A stretch of 64,000 nucleotides of DNA from Actinopolymorpha cephalotaxi (GTDB taxonomy: Bacteria; Actinomycetota; Actinomycetes; Propionibacteriales; Actinopolymorphaceae): contig NZ_JACBZA010000001.1 of the NCBI RefSeq assembly GCF_013408535.1, positions 2,440,850 through 2,504,849 of the forward strand, given 5' to 3'. Under the pieces are notes generated by a model. That model saw nothing but the letters and a program-made list of their open reading frames with translations. It searched no databases and was not told where the DNA came from. Below, one piece after another: positions 16,762 to 24,932 of the stretch. Position 1 is the first letter of the stretch, and every line of letters starts with the position of its first letter. The translations under genes and the position numbers were made by a program.

Positions 16762-17408
16762 TCGGAGCCTTCGTCGCCGTGGCCGGCGCCGTGCTCGCGA
16801 TCGCCTGGCTGAGCGACGGCGACGAACGACGAACGATCGCCACCGGCAGAAGCAGCGGCGCCGGCAGTGCGGCGGACTCCCGACTGGTTCGCGCCGACAG
16901 CCACCGGCTTTCGGAGGCACGCGGCAGCGACGTCACGCTGGTGGAGTTCCTCGACTTCGAGTGCGAGGCCTGCCGGGCCGCCTACCCGATCGTGGAGGAC
17001 CTGCGCAAGGAGTACGCCGGGCGGGTCACGTTCGTCGTGCGCTACTTCCCGATCCCCTCCCACTTCAACGCCGAACGCGCCGCACGTGCGGTCGAGTCGG
17101 CCGCGCAGCAGGGGAAGTTCGAGCAGATGTACAAGCGGATGTACGAGACCCAGACCCAGTGGGGCGAACGGCAGGTACCCGCCGACCAGACCTTCCGGGG
17201 ATTCGCGGCGGACCTCGGCCTGGATCTCGCCCGCTACGACAGGGACTACGACGATCCCGCGACCCTGAAGCGGATCAGGAAGGACGTCGCGGACGGCGAG
17301 GCGCTGGGCGTCTCGGGCACTCCGACGTTCTTCCTCAACGGCAGGAAGCTGACGCCGAGCTCCTACGACGACTTCCGCAACGCCGTCGACGCCGCCCTCG
17401 CGGAGTAA
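16662..17408 (+). CDS. Membrane-anchored DsbA/thioredoxin-fold oxidoreductase
   Basis: A 248-residue protein: a basic, charged start, one membrane span at about residues 28-48 (TVALAVIGAFVAVAGAVLAI), then an extracytoplasmic thioredoxin fold with VEFLDFECEACRAAYPIVED, FVVRYFPIPSHFNAERAARA and the cis-proline motif SGTPTFFLNGRKL. The active site C-E-A-C is a CxxC, fitting DsbA-like disulfide exchange. Probably introduces or repairs disulfides in exported proteins. It overlaps the preceding membrane-protein frame by 100 nt. Confidence 0.9.
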   Translation: MSQGNDRAARRAKLEALRAAEQRKKSRTVALAVIGAFVAVAGAVLAIAWLSDGDERRTIATGRSSGAGSAADSRLVRADSHRLSEARGSDVTLVEFLDFECEACRAAYPIVEDLRKEYAGRVTFVVRYFPIPSHFNAERAARAVESAAQQGKFEQMYKRMYETQTQWGERQVPADQTFRGFAADLGLDLARYDRDYDDPATLKRIRKDVADGEALGVSGTPTFFLNGRKLTPSSYDDFRNAVDAALAE

Positions 17409-17444
17409 CCCCGGCAGTGATTCCGGTAAGTGTCCCGTAAGCGT

Positions 17445-17478
17445 CGAACCGGCCCGGCAGTTCAGCCGGGCCGGTTCG
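17445..17478. terminator. Bidirectional hairpin between the DsbA-type gene and typA
   Basis: A perfect 14-bp stem (CGAACCGGCCCGGC and its complement) with loop AGTTCA lies between two convergent genes. There is no U-run, as is common in high-GC actinobacteria. Confidence 0.75.
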
Positions 17479-17559
17479 AGGTGGATCGTTTGGCCAGATT
17501 GTCTACGCAGGTTGTTCCACGCGGACGCGGTACGGCGGCGACAGAGGTCGGTCCCGCAC

Positions 17560-19425
17560 TCAGCCGCGGCGGGCGCGGGCGCGCAGCTTCTCCCGGTCGG
17601 TCTGCGCCAGCGCCATCTTGCGCAGCCGGATCGCCGCCGGGGTGACCTCCACGCACTCGTCCTCGCGGCAGAACTCCAGCGCCTGCTCCAGCGCCATCTC
17701 CCGCGCCGGCACCAGGCGTTCGAGCTCGTCGGCGGTGGAGGAGCGGACGTTGGTCAGCTTCTTCTCCCGGGTGGCGTTGACGTCCATGTCGTCGGGCCGG
17801 GAGTTCTCCCCGACCAGCATGCCTTCGTAGACCTCGGTGCCCGGCTTGACGAACAGCGTGCCACGCTCCTGCATGTTGAAGCAGGCGTACGCGGTGACCG
17901 AGCCGCGCCGGTCGGCCACCAGCGAGCCGCGCGGACGCGTCCGCAGGTCGCCGGCCCACGGCTCGTACCCCTCGAACACGTGGTGGATCAGGCCGGTGCC
18001 CCGGGTCTCGGTGAGGAACTCGGTGCGGAACCCGATCAGGCCACGAGCGGGTACGAGGTAGTCCAGGCGTACCCAGCCGGTGCCGTGGTTGACCATCTGC
18101 TCCAGCCGGCCCTTGCGCAGGCCGAGCAGCTGGGTGACCACGCCGACGTACTCGTCCGGCACGTCGATGGTGACCCGCTCCACCGGCTCCATCCGCTTGC
18201 CGTCGACCTCCTGGGTGACGACCTGCGGCTTGCCGACGGTGAGCTCGAACCCCTCCCGGCGCATCAGCTCCACGAGCACTGCCAGCTGGAGCTCGCCGCG
18301 GCCCTGCACCTCCCAGGTGTCGGGCCGCTCGGTGTTCTGCACCCGGATGGAGACGTTGCCGATGGTCTCCGCGTCCAGGCGGTTCTTCACCAGCCGCGCG
18401 GTGACCTTGTCCCCGCTCTGACCCGACAGCGGCGAGGTGTTGATGCCGATGGTGACCGAGATCGACGGCTCGTCGACCCGGATCACCGGCAGCGGCTTCG
18501 GGTCGTCGGGGTCGGCCAGCGTCTCACCGATGGTGATGTCGGCGATGCCGGCGATCGCCACGATGTCGCCGGGGCCGGCCTTGTCGGCGGGTACGCGGTC
18601 CAGCGCCTCGGTCATCATCATGTCGCTGATCCGGACGCGTTCGACCGACCCGTCGGCCCGGCACCAGGCGACCGTCGCGCCGCGGACCAGCTCACCCTGG
18701 TGGACGCGGCACAACGCGAGCCGGCCGAGGTAGGGGGAGGCGTCGAGGTTGGTGACGTGCGCCTGCAGCGGCGCGCCCTCGGTGTAGGTGGGCGGCGGCA
18801 CGGTGGACAGGATCGTCTCGAACAGCGGCCGCAGGTCCTGGGTGTCGGGGACGGTCCCGTCGGCCGGCTGCTCCAGCGTGGCCTTGCCGGCCCGCGCCGA
18901 GGCGTACACGATCGGGAAGTCCAGCGCGGTGGCGTCGGTCGAGGGGTCGTCCAGCAGGTCGAGGAAGAGTTCGTATGTCTGGTCGACCACCTCGGCGATC
19001 CGGCTGTCGGGCCGGTCCACCTTGTTGATCACCAGGACCACCGGCAGCCCCTTGCGCAGCGCCTTGCGCAGGACGAACCGGGTCTGGGGGAGCGGGCCCT
19101 CCGACGCGTCGACCAGCAGGAGCACGCCGTCGACCATCTCCAGGGCTCGCTCGACCTCGCCACCGAAGTCGGCGTGGCCCGGGGTGTCGACGATGTTGAG
19201 CGTCACCGGGCCGTCGGGGGTCTGCCAGCGGACCGCGGTGTTCTTCGCGAGAATCGTGATGCCCTTCTCGCGTTCGAGGTCCATCGAGTCCATGACTCGT
19301 TCGTTTACGTCCTGGTTGTCCCGGAACACTCCGGACTGCCAGAGCATCGAGTCGACGAGGGTGGTTTTTCCGTGGTCGACGTGGGCGATGATCGCGACAT
19401 TACGGAGGTCGGAGCGGGTTGCCAT
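17560..19425 (-). CDS. typA: Translational GTPase TypA/BipA
   Basis: A 621-residue ribosome-binding GTPase. G1 [13 protein letters not shown]2 in [15 protein letters not shown]3 [14 protein letters not shown] and G4 NKVDRPDSR are present, followed by domain II and the EF-G-like domains ([32 protein letters not shown]). It assists ribosome assembly and stress adaptation. The second in-frame ATG (19425) is preferred over 19434 because AGGGAAG lies 8-9 nt upstream of it and abuts the first. Confidence 0.96.
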   Translation of the reverse strand: MATRSDLRNVAIIAHVDHGKTTLVDSMLWQSGVFRDNQDVNERVMDSMDLEREKGITILAKNTAVRWQTPDGPVTLNIVDTPGHADFGGEVERALEMVDGVLLLVDASEGPLPQTRFVLRKALRKGLPVVLVINKVDRPDSRIAEVVDQTYELFLDLLDDPSTDATALDFPIVYASARAGKATLEQPADGTVPDTQDLRPLFETILSTVPPPTYTEGAPLQAHVTNLDASPYLGRLALCRVHQGELVRGATVAWCRADGSVERVRISDMMMTEALDRVPADKAGPGDIVAIAGIADITIGETLADPDDPKPLPVIRVDEPSISVTIGINTSPLSGQSGDKVTARLVKNRLDAETIGNVSIRVQNTERPDTWEVQGRGELQLAVLVELMRREGFELTVGKPQVVTQEVDGKRMEPVERVTIDVPDEYVGVVTQLLGLRKGRLEQMVNHGTGWVRLDYLVPARGLIGFRTEFLTETRGTGLIHHVFEGYEPWAGDLRTRPRGSLVADRRGSVTAYACFNMQERGTLFVKPGTEVYEGMLVGENSRPDDMDVNATREKKLTNVRSSTADELERLVPAREMALEQALEFCREDECVEVTPAAIRLRKMALAQTDREKLRARARRG

Positions 19426-19619
19426 GCCCGCCATCTTCCCTGACGCGCGGGGCCGGGGCGCGCACGGGTCACCCCGAACGCCGCGACCTGTCGATCACCG
19501 GCCGGGTTCGGCACTCACCGTGCTCCCTGGTGCCCCTCGCTACGCCTCGCCACCTCTGTCGTTCGTCCCGCCCGCGCTGGGCACTACGGTCGCCCGGCGC
19601 TCCGGTCGTCCGGCGCTCC

Positions 19620-21347
19620 TCAGCGCAGTTCCCACAGCACGGGCGCGGTGAGCACGCCGGCGTGGCCGAGGCCGAACGCCGAGGTCAGCTCGGCGAGCAT
19701 CCGGGCCGGGCCGGACGTCGCCGGCAGCCCCAGACCCTCGGTCAGCCCGGCACCCAGGCCGGCACCCAGCCGCGCGGCCAGACCCGCCCCGAGCCCGGCA
19801 GCGGCAGTCGCGGCCCGCTCACTGGACTCCGGCCCGCGCAGGCGTTCGACCATCCCGACCCGGGCGGGGTAGCGCAGCGCGGCCTCCTCCCGCCCGATCC
19901 CGACCCGCGCACAGGCGATCTCCACTGCGCGTTCGAACCCGCCCAGCTCGTCGACCAGACCACGCTCGCGGGCGTCGGCGCCGGTCCAGACTCGGCCGCG
20001 GGCGGCCTTCTCCACGTGGTCGCGCGACAGGCCGCGGTCGACGGCGACCTTGGCGGTGAAGTCGTCGTACACCTGGTCCAGCCAGTCCTCCAGCCGGCGC
20101 CACTCGTCGGCGGTGAACCGGTGGTACGCGGAGAACATCGCGGCGTTGCGGCCCTCGGTCACTCCGTCACGGGCGATGCCCACCCGGTCCAGCATGTCGC
20201 GGACGACCGCTTTGCCCCCGAACACCCCGATCGAGCCGGTGAGGGTGCCCGGCTGGGCGACGATGCTGTCGGCCGCCATCGACACGAAGTACCCGCCCGA
20301 GGCGGCGACTGTGCCCATCGACACCACCACGGGCTTGCCCGCGTCCCGGACCCGGACGACCTCCCGGCGTACGGCGTCGGAGGCGACGTAGGAGCCGCCC
20401 GGGCTGTCCACCCGCAGGACCACCGCGCGGACCTTCGGGTCGGCGGCGGCGGCCCGCAGCGCCCCGGCCGCGGTGTCGGAGCCGATCGAGGTGGAAGCGA
20501 GGCCACGGCGGCTCGACCGGCCCAGGTGGATGGGCCCGGTGCCGTGCACGACGGCGACGCCGGGGGAACGCTGGAGCCGGGCCAGCGCCTGGCGGGGCTC
20601 CAGCTGCCGGGCCTGGCGGTAGCGCTGGACGTAGCGGAAGGTGACCTCGCCGAGCCGCCGGCGCAGGTCGGCGTAGACCTCGTCGCGATATCCCAGCCGG
20701 TCGACCAGCCCCGACGCGAGCGCGTCCTTCGCCGACAGCGGCGAACGGTCGACCAGCTCGCGTACCTGCACGGAGGACAGCTTCCGGTGGGTGACGATCC
20801 CGTCGACGACCTGCTCCATCGCCGATGCCGCCAGCCGCCCGGCCGCCTCCCGGTGCGCGTCGCTCATCTGCGTTGCCAGGAAGGTGTCCGCGGCATTCTT
20901 GTACTCGTGCCGGCGCGACATCTCCGGCACCACGCCGAGCTTTGTCAACGCGTCCTTGACAAAAACGGCCTCCGCCATGATGCCGGTCAGGCCGAGGTCA
21001 CCGGACGGCTGCAGCCACACCTGGTCGAACGCCGACGCGAGGTAGTAGGGCAGCGTCCCCGGACCGAACTCGCCGTAGGTCTCCGACCAGGCGACCGTCG
21101 GCTTGCCCGCGTCGGCGAACACCCGCACCGCCGCCCTCAGCTCCTGCACCTGCGCGAACGTCGGCCCCTGCCCGCCCACGTGGGCGACCAGACCGGTCAC
21201 CGACGGGTCGTAGGCCGCCAGCCGCAACCCCTCCACCAGGTCCCGCAGCAGCGGGCGGCGCCGGTGCAGTACCGCGCCGATGGGGTCCTGCGGCGGCGAC
21301 TCCAGGAGGGGAACGGTCAGGTCCAGTTCGAGCACCGTGGAGGTCAT
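19620..21347 (-). CDS. sppA: Signal peptide peptidase SppA, S49 family, long form
   Basis: A 575-residue protein with two S49 domains. The N-terminal one carries the catalytic-lysine region SRRHEYKNAADTF; the C-terminal one has VLRVDSPGGSYVASDAVRRE and the nucleophile region VSMGTVAASGGYFVSMAAD followed by LTGSIGVFGGK. This matches the long SppA with Lys and Ser in separate halves. No clear N-terminal membrane span is visible, so it may be peripheral. An Ala/Gly-rich segment lies near residues 515-540. It degrades cleaved signal peptides or membrane proteins. GGAGG precedes the ATG. Confidence 0.9.
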   Translation of the reverse strand: MTSTVLELDLTVPLLESPPQDPIGAVLHRRRPLLRDLVEGLRLAAYDPSVTGLVAHVGGQGPTFAQVQELRAAVRVFADAGKPTVAWSETYGEFGPGTLPYYLASAFDQVWLQPSGDLGLTGIMAEAVFVKDALTKLGVVPEMSRRHEYKNAADTFLATQMSDAHREAAGRLAASAMEQVVDGIVTHRKLSSVQVRELVDRSPLSAKDALASGLVDRLGYRDEVYADLRRRLGEVTFRYVQRYRQARQLEPRQALARLQRSPGVAVVHGTGPIHLGRSSRRGLASTSIGSDTAAGALRAAAADPKVRAVVLRVDSPGGSYVASDAVRREVVRVRDAGKPVVVSMGTVAASGGYFVSMAADSIVAQPGTLTGSIGVFGGKAVVRDMLDRVGIARDGVTEGRNAAMFSAYHRFTADEWRRLEDWLDQVYDDFTAKVAVDRGLSRDHVEKAARGRVWTGADARERGLVDELGGFERAVEIACARVGIGREEAALRYPARVGMVERLRGPESSERAATAAAGLGAGLAARLGAGLGAGLTEGLGLPATSGPARMLAELTSAFGLGHAGVLTAPVLWELR

Positions 21348-21440
21348 GGCCCCACTTTAGGGCGTTCGCAACTCACCCCAGGAGGGCTTCCCGGGCCCCG
21401 GTTGGCCTGATCGCCCCGGGTACGTGACAATGGGGGCGCA

Positions 21441-21576
21441 TCGTGAGGGGAGTATTCCTTCGCGGCGGCATCGTCATCACGGTCAGTCGGCCTCCGCGTC
21501 GGCCTGCCCGGTGCCGTCGGCCCGCAGTCCGGGCGGAAGAGACCTCCGAGGGAGCAATCGTTTCTTCTCTCGGAGG
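21441..21576 (+). ncRNA. yybP-ykoY-type (manganese) riboswitch with RBS-sequestering helix
   Basis: The leader of the TerC gene has the conserved GGGGAGTA (21447-21454), a GGTCAGTC segment, and CCGGGCGGAAGAGACCTCCG, all features of the yybP-ykoY class, which binds Mn2+ and commonly precedes TerC/Alx transporters. The aptamer's final strand CCTCCGAG (21543-21550) is complementary to CTCGGAGG (21569-21576), which contains the gene's Shine-Dalgarno GGAGG. That predicts translational control: the helix hides the RBS and metal binding alters it. Confidence 0.82.
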
Positions 21577-21584
21577 TTCAGCGC

Positions 21585-22604
21585 GTGACCATCCAACCCT
21601 GGGTCTGGTTCGCCACCATCGGCGTCCTGGTGGCCGTTCTGCTCGTCGACGTCCTGGTGATCGGCCGCCGGCCGCACGAGCCGTCGATGCGGGAGTGCAC
21701 CACCTGGATCGGGATGTACGTCGGGCTCGCGGTGGTCTTCGGGATCGGCGTCTACTTCTTCGCCGGTGGGCAGTACGCCGGGGAGTTCTTCGCCGGGTGG
21801 ATCACCGAGTACAGCCTGTCGATCGACAACCTGTTCGTGTTCCTGGTCATCCTCACCAGGTTCGGCGTACCCCGGGCATACCAGCAGACCGCGCTGCTGA
21901 TCGGCATCATCCTGGCGCTGGTCATGCGCGGCATCTTCATCGCGCTCGGCGCCGCGGCGATCAACACGTTCGCCTGGGTCTTCTACATCTTCGGCGCCAT
22001 CCTGATCTACACCGCCGTCCAGTTCGTCCGCAGCGGCAACGACCACGACTCCGACTACAAGGAGAACGTGCTGATCCGCTGGGCGAAGAACCACCTCCCG
22101 GCGACCGACCAGTACAACGGCGTGAAGCTCACCCTGGTGGAGAACGGCAAGCGCCTGGTCACGCCGATGCTGATGGTGATGATCGCGCTCGGCACCACCG
22201 ACCTGCTGTTCGCGCTGGACTCCATCCCGGCCATCTACGGCCTCACCAAGGAGCCCTACCTCGTCTTCGCGGCGAACGTCTTCGCGCTGATGGGGCTGCG
22301 CCAGCTGTACTTCCTGATCGGCGGTCTGGTCACCCGGCTGGTCTACCTGCCGATCGGGCTCGCGGTCATCCTCGGCTTCATCGGCGCCAAGCTCATCATG
22401 CACGCGCTGCACGAGAACAACCTGCCGTTCCTGAACGGCGGCGAGCCGCTGCACTCCGTTCCCGACATCGGCATCGCGGTGTCCTTGTCGGTGATCGTCG
22501 GCACGCTGCTGGTGACCACCGTTGCCAGCCTGGCGAAGAGCCGCCGGACCGAGCGCCGCGAGCGGCAGGAGGAGCCGGCCCGCAGCGGCCGGTCCGCCGA
22601 CTGA
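21585..22604 (+). CDS. TerC/Alx-family integral membrane protein (probable manganese exporter)
   Basis: A 339-residue protein with about nine membrane spans and the TerC acidic motifs EYSLSIDNLFVFLVIL and TDLLFALDSIPAIYGLTKEP, whose aspartates sit in the membrane and are likely metal ligands. A cytoplasmic loop follows SGNDHDSDYKENVLIRW. The GTG start at 21585 lies 8 nt after GGAGG. The upstream riboswitch strongly supports manganese homeostasis over tellurite resistance. The C-terminus is short and basic. Confidence 0.93.
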   Translation: MTIQPWVWFATIGVLVAVLLVDVLVIGRRPHEPSMRECTTWIGMYVGLAVVFGIGVYFFAGGQYAGEFFAGWITEYSLSIDNLFVFLVILTRFGVPRAYQQTALLIGIILALVMRGIFIALGAAAINTFAWVFYIFGAILIYTAVQFVRSGNDHDSDYKENVLIRWAKNHLPATDQYNGVKLTLVENGKRLVTPMLMVMIALGTTDLLFALDSIPAIYGLTKEPYLVFAANVFALMGLRQLYFLIGGLVTRLVYLPIGLAVILGFIGAKLIMHALHENNLPFLNGGEPLHSVPDIGIAVSLSVIVGTLLVTTVASLAKSRRTERRERQEEPARSGRSAD

Positions 22605-22605
22605 C

Positions 22606-22651
22606 GCCGGCTCACGCGACCGGCCGACCGACGCCGGCCGGTCGTCCCGGC
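22606..22651. terminator. Hairpin between convergent TerC and NlpC/P60 genes
   Basis: GACCGGCC (22618-22625) pairs with GGCCGGTC (22636-22643); an outer GCCGG/CCGGC pair extends the stem with an internal loop. It fills the gap between the two stops. Confidence 0.5.
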
Positions 22652-23638
22652 TCAGTCGGCCAGCCGGCCGGCGAGGTCGAGCAGCGTGGTCAGCCGGTCG
22701 GCGGTCATCTGCTCCTCCCGGATCTGCTGGCCGGTGCCGGGTGCGTGCAGGAGCGTCCCGTCCGAGCCGGGACCGTCGGCGAACCCCACGTGGTGGATCG
22801 ACTTCTCCGGGCGGGCGAAGAAGTACAGGTCACCCGGCCGGGCCTCGCCCGCCGGGACCCGCTTCGCCGCCTCGGCCTGGTCGTGGGCGTCGCGGGGGAC
22901 GATCCGCCCGAGGGCGCGGAACGCGATGTGCACCAGCCCCGAACAGTCCAGGCCGAACGCCGACATGCCGCCCCACAGGTAGGGCAGGCCCACGAACCGC
23001 CGAGCTTCAGCGAGCACGGCCTCGGCCCGGACCTGTGCGCCGTCACCGGTCGGCCGGACCGTGCAGGCCCGTGCGTCCACCCATCCGGAACCGCCGCCGG
23101 GCAGCGCGACCCGCACCCGCGGGCCGAGCCCGGCCTCTGTCGACCCGGCCTGCGTCGATCCGGTGCTCTCGGCGTCGCCGGGCTCGGCGAGTACGGGAAG
23201 GATCGTGGCGTAGGTGAGTTCGGCGGGCAGGTCGTCCCGGCCGCTTTCCGGGTCGGGCTCGAGGTGTACGGACTCGACGGTGACGACCGCCTCCCTGCGA
23301 GCCGGGGCTGCGGCCTGCGCCACGTGTGCCCGGGGCACCCAGCCGGGGTAGCCGCGCGGGTCCAGGTCGGAGGGCTGCCAGGGCGCGACCACCCGTAGCC
23401 AGTCACCGCGCTCCTCCAGGACCTCCACCGGCTCACCGGCCAGCAGCTGGGTGAGCACCCGGTCGTCGAGGTCGCGGCGGGCCGGCACGTCCAGACCGGC
23501 GGCCCAGCCGCGCGGGTCGGGTACGGCGGCCACGATCGGGGCGTCGATCTCGCGGGGCGCGTCGGGGCCGGTCCACAGGCAGGTGGCGGCGACCCGGACG
23601 GCCGACGTCGCGGAGACGGAAAGATCCGGAGCGGGCAT
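22652..23638 (-). CDS. NlpC/P60 (C40) cell-wall hydrolase with SH3-like domains
   Basis: A 328-residue protein: two SH3-type domains (ERGDWLRVVAPWQPSDL with GYPGWVPRAHV, then RVRVALPGGGSGWVDARAC) and a C-terminal NlpC/P60 domain with the catalytic cysteine in SAFGLDCSGLVHIAFRALG and histidine in IHHVGFADGPGSDG. It should cleave peptidoglycan stem peptides. No signal peptide is visible from the chosen ATG (23638); the region upstream belongs to the next gene, whose stop is 5 bp away. Together they form an operon. Confidence 0.85.
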   Translation of the reverse strand: MPAPDLSVSATSAVRVAATCLWTGPDAPREIDAPIVAAVPDPRGWAAGLDVPARRDLDDRVLTQLLAGEPVEVLEERGDWLRVVAPWQPSDLDPRGYPGWVPRAHVAQAAAPARREAVVTVESVHLEPDPESGRDDLPAELTYATILPVLAEPGDAESTGSTQAGSTEAGLGPRVRVALPGGGSGWVDARACTVRPTGDGAQVRAEAVLAEARRFVGLPYLWGGMSAFGLDCSGLVHIAFRALGRIVPRDAHDQAEAAKRVPAGEARPGDLYFFARPEKSIHHVGFADGPGSDGTLLHAPGTGQQIREEQMTADRLTTLLDLAGRLAD

Positions 23639-23643
23639 GCCCG

Positions 23644-24384
23644 TCACCGTAGTGCCCGGGCGCGTCGGGCGAGTCGGCGCGCCTCCCGCAGCGGGACGGG
23701 AGTGCGGGCGGTTCCCGTGGCCTGTCGTACGACCTCCACGGCGGTGCCGGGATCGGTTCGCCAGCCGGCGTGGGCGACCAGCGGACGGCGACCGGCGCGG
23801 GTGCGTACCCACGCCCCGACCGGTGCACCCGCCAGCGTCAGCGTGCCGGCGGCGCCCGCCTCGTCGGCCGGCCAGTCGCCGGTCGCCAGCAGCGGCCGGT
23901 GGGTGACGCCGACCGTCGGCAGGTCCAGGGCCGCGCCCAGGTGGTACGCCAGACCGGCCGCGCGGGGATGGTCGCGCCCGGTCGCGTTCACCAGCAGGAC
24001 GTCCGGGAGGACGGACAGCTCCGACACCGCGGCCGCCAGTGCCGGGCCCTCCCGCATGGCCAGCAGCCCGGCGACGTAGGGGGCGCGTGCCCGGTCGCCG
24101 CGGACGGCCGAGGCGATCCGCCGCCTGTCCTCGTACGTCACCGCGGCGACCCATAGCGGATCACCGCGCTCGCCGAAGCCCTCCACCCCGCGGGGGAAGC
24201 AGCAGAAGCAGCCGCCGATCCGGATCGGGCGATCGGCGGGCGGCCGCCAGGGCGCGGGGGAGCGGGCGCCGAGCTCGGCCTGGACCGCTGCGAGTTCGGC
24301 CGGGCCGTCCGGCCACCAGCGTTCGGGCACACCCACGTGTCCAGCAGACCAGATCGCCCCCCCGCGGCACGCGACTTCTGCCAC
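23644..24384 (-). CDS. Endonuclease V-like protein with atypical active site
   Basis: A 246-residue protein with the EndoV features APYVAGLLAMREGPAL (containing the conserved catalytic Glu), DVLLVNATGRDHPRAAGLAY and PTVGVTHRPLLATGDWP. Two catalytic aspartates of classical EndoV are not seen: the first strand reads IRIGGCFCCFPRG instead of DVSY-type, and VDG reads VNA. A GTG at 24384 is used; a later GTG (HVGVPERWW) is also possible. Classical EndoV cuts near deoxyinosine; activity here is doubtful. Operon with the NlpC/P60 gene. Confidence 0.7.
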   Translation of the reverse strand: MAEVACRGGAIWSAGHVGVPERWWPDGPAELAAVQAELGARSPAPWRPPADRPIRIGGCFCCFPRGVEGFGERGDPLWVAAVTYEDRRRIASAVRGDRARAPYVAGLLAMREGPALAAAVSELSVLPDVLLVNATGRDHPRAAGLAYHLGAALDLPTVGVTHRPLLATGDWPADEAGAAGTLTLAGAPVGAWVRTRAGRRPLVAHAGWRTDPGTAVEVVRQATGTARTPVPLREARRLARRARALR

Positions 24385-24427
24385 GCGACTCCAGCAGTAC
24401 GAGTCCCGGCGGGCGGATCCGCACCGC

Positions 24428-24856
24428 TCAGGCGGCCGACTGCTCCCGCGTGGTCAGCTCGTAGTGCAGCGTGTGGTAGCGGGCGAGCCGGTGGGTCATC
24501 GGCACGGCGATCCCCTGCAGCAGGGGGTACTTGCGGCGCAGCAGCCGGCGGACCGGGCCGGCCTCCACCTCGGTCAGCAGCCGGGCGGTGGCCTCCGAGG
24601 CCGGGCCCGTCGGCTGCCCGCGTGTGGTGGAGGGCGCGATCTCGACCCGCTGGTCGCGCCGCAGCCGCTTGGCCTTGCCGGCAACGGAGTAGGTACGGAA
24701 GTAGGCGTGCGGGCCGTCGACGACGACGTGGACCGCCGTCGGGACCGGGGTGCCGTCACGCCGGAAGGTGGTCAGCACGACCGTGCGCTGGCGGGCGAAC
24801 CGCGCGAACGGCGCCCCCACGGTGCTCGAGGATGTCCCCGAGGATTTCTCGGCCAT
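24428..24856 (-). CDS. PPOX-class F420-dependent oxidoreductase
   Basis: A 142-residue split-barrel protein: APFARFARQRTVVLTTFRRD, GTPVPTAVHVVVDGPHAYFR and TYSVAGKAKRLRRDQRVEIA are characteristic of the short F420-binding PPOX proteins of actinobacteria. The C-terminal RRLLRRKYPLLQGIAVPMTH is also typical. GGAGG lies about 9 nt before the ATG. Substrate unknown. Confidence 0.88.
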   Translation of the reverse strand: MAEKSSGTSSSTVGAPFARFARQRTVVLTTFRRDGTPVPTAVHVVVDGPHAYFRTYSVAGKAKRLRRDQRVEIAPSTTRGQPTGPASEATARLLTEVEAGPVRRLLRRKYPLLQGIAVPMTHRLARYHTLHYELTTREQSAA

Positions 24857-24932
24857 GGTCTGCGTTCCTCCGGATGCTCACGTCGGTACGGGGTACGCCT
24901 GCCAGGACGATGCACCCGCCGCGCCCGTGACA

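Noticed and set aside
17512-19443. Plus-strand frame opposite typA
   Set aside because: His/Gly/Arg-rich shadow with no domain; TypA is certain on the other strand.
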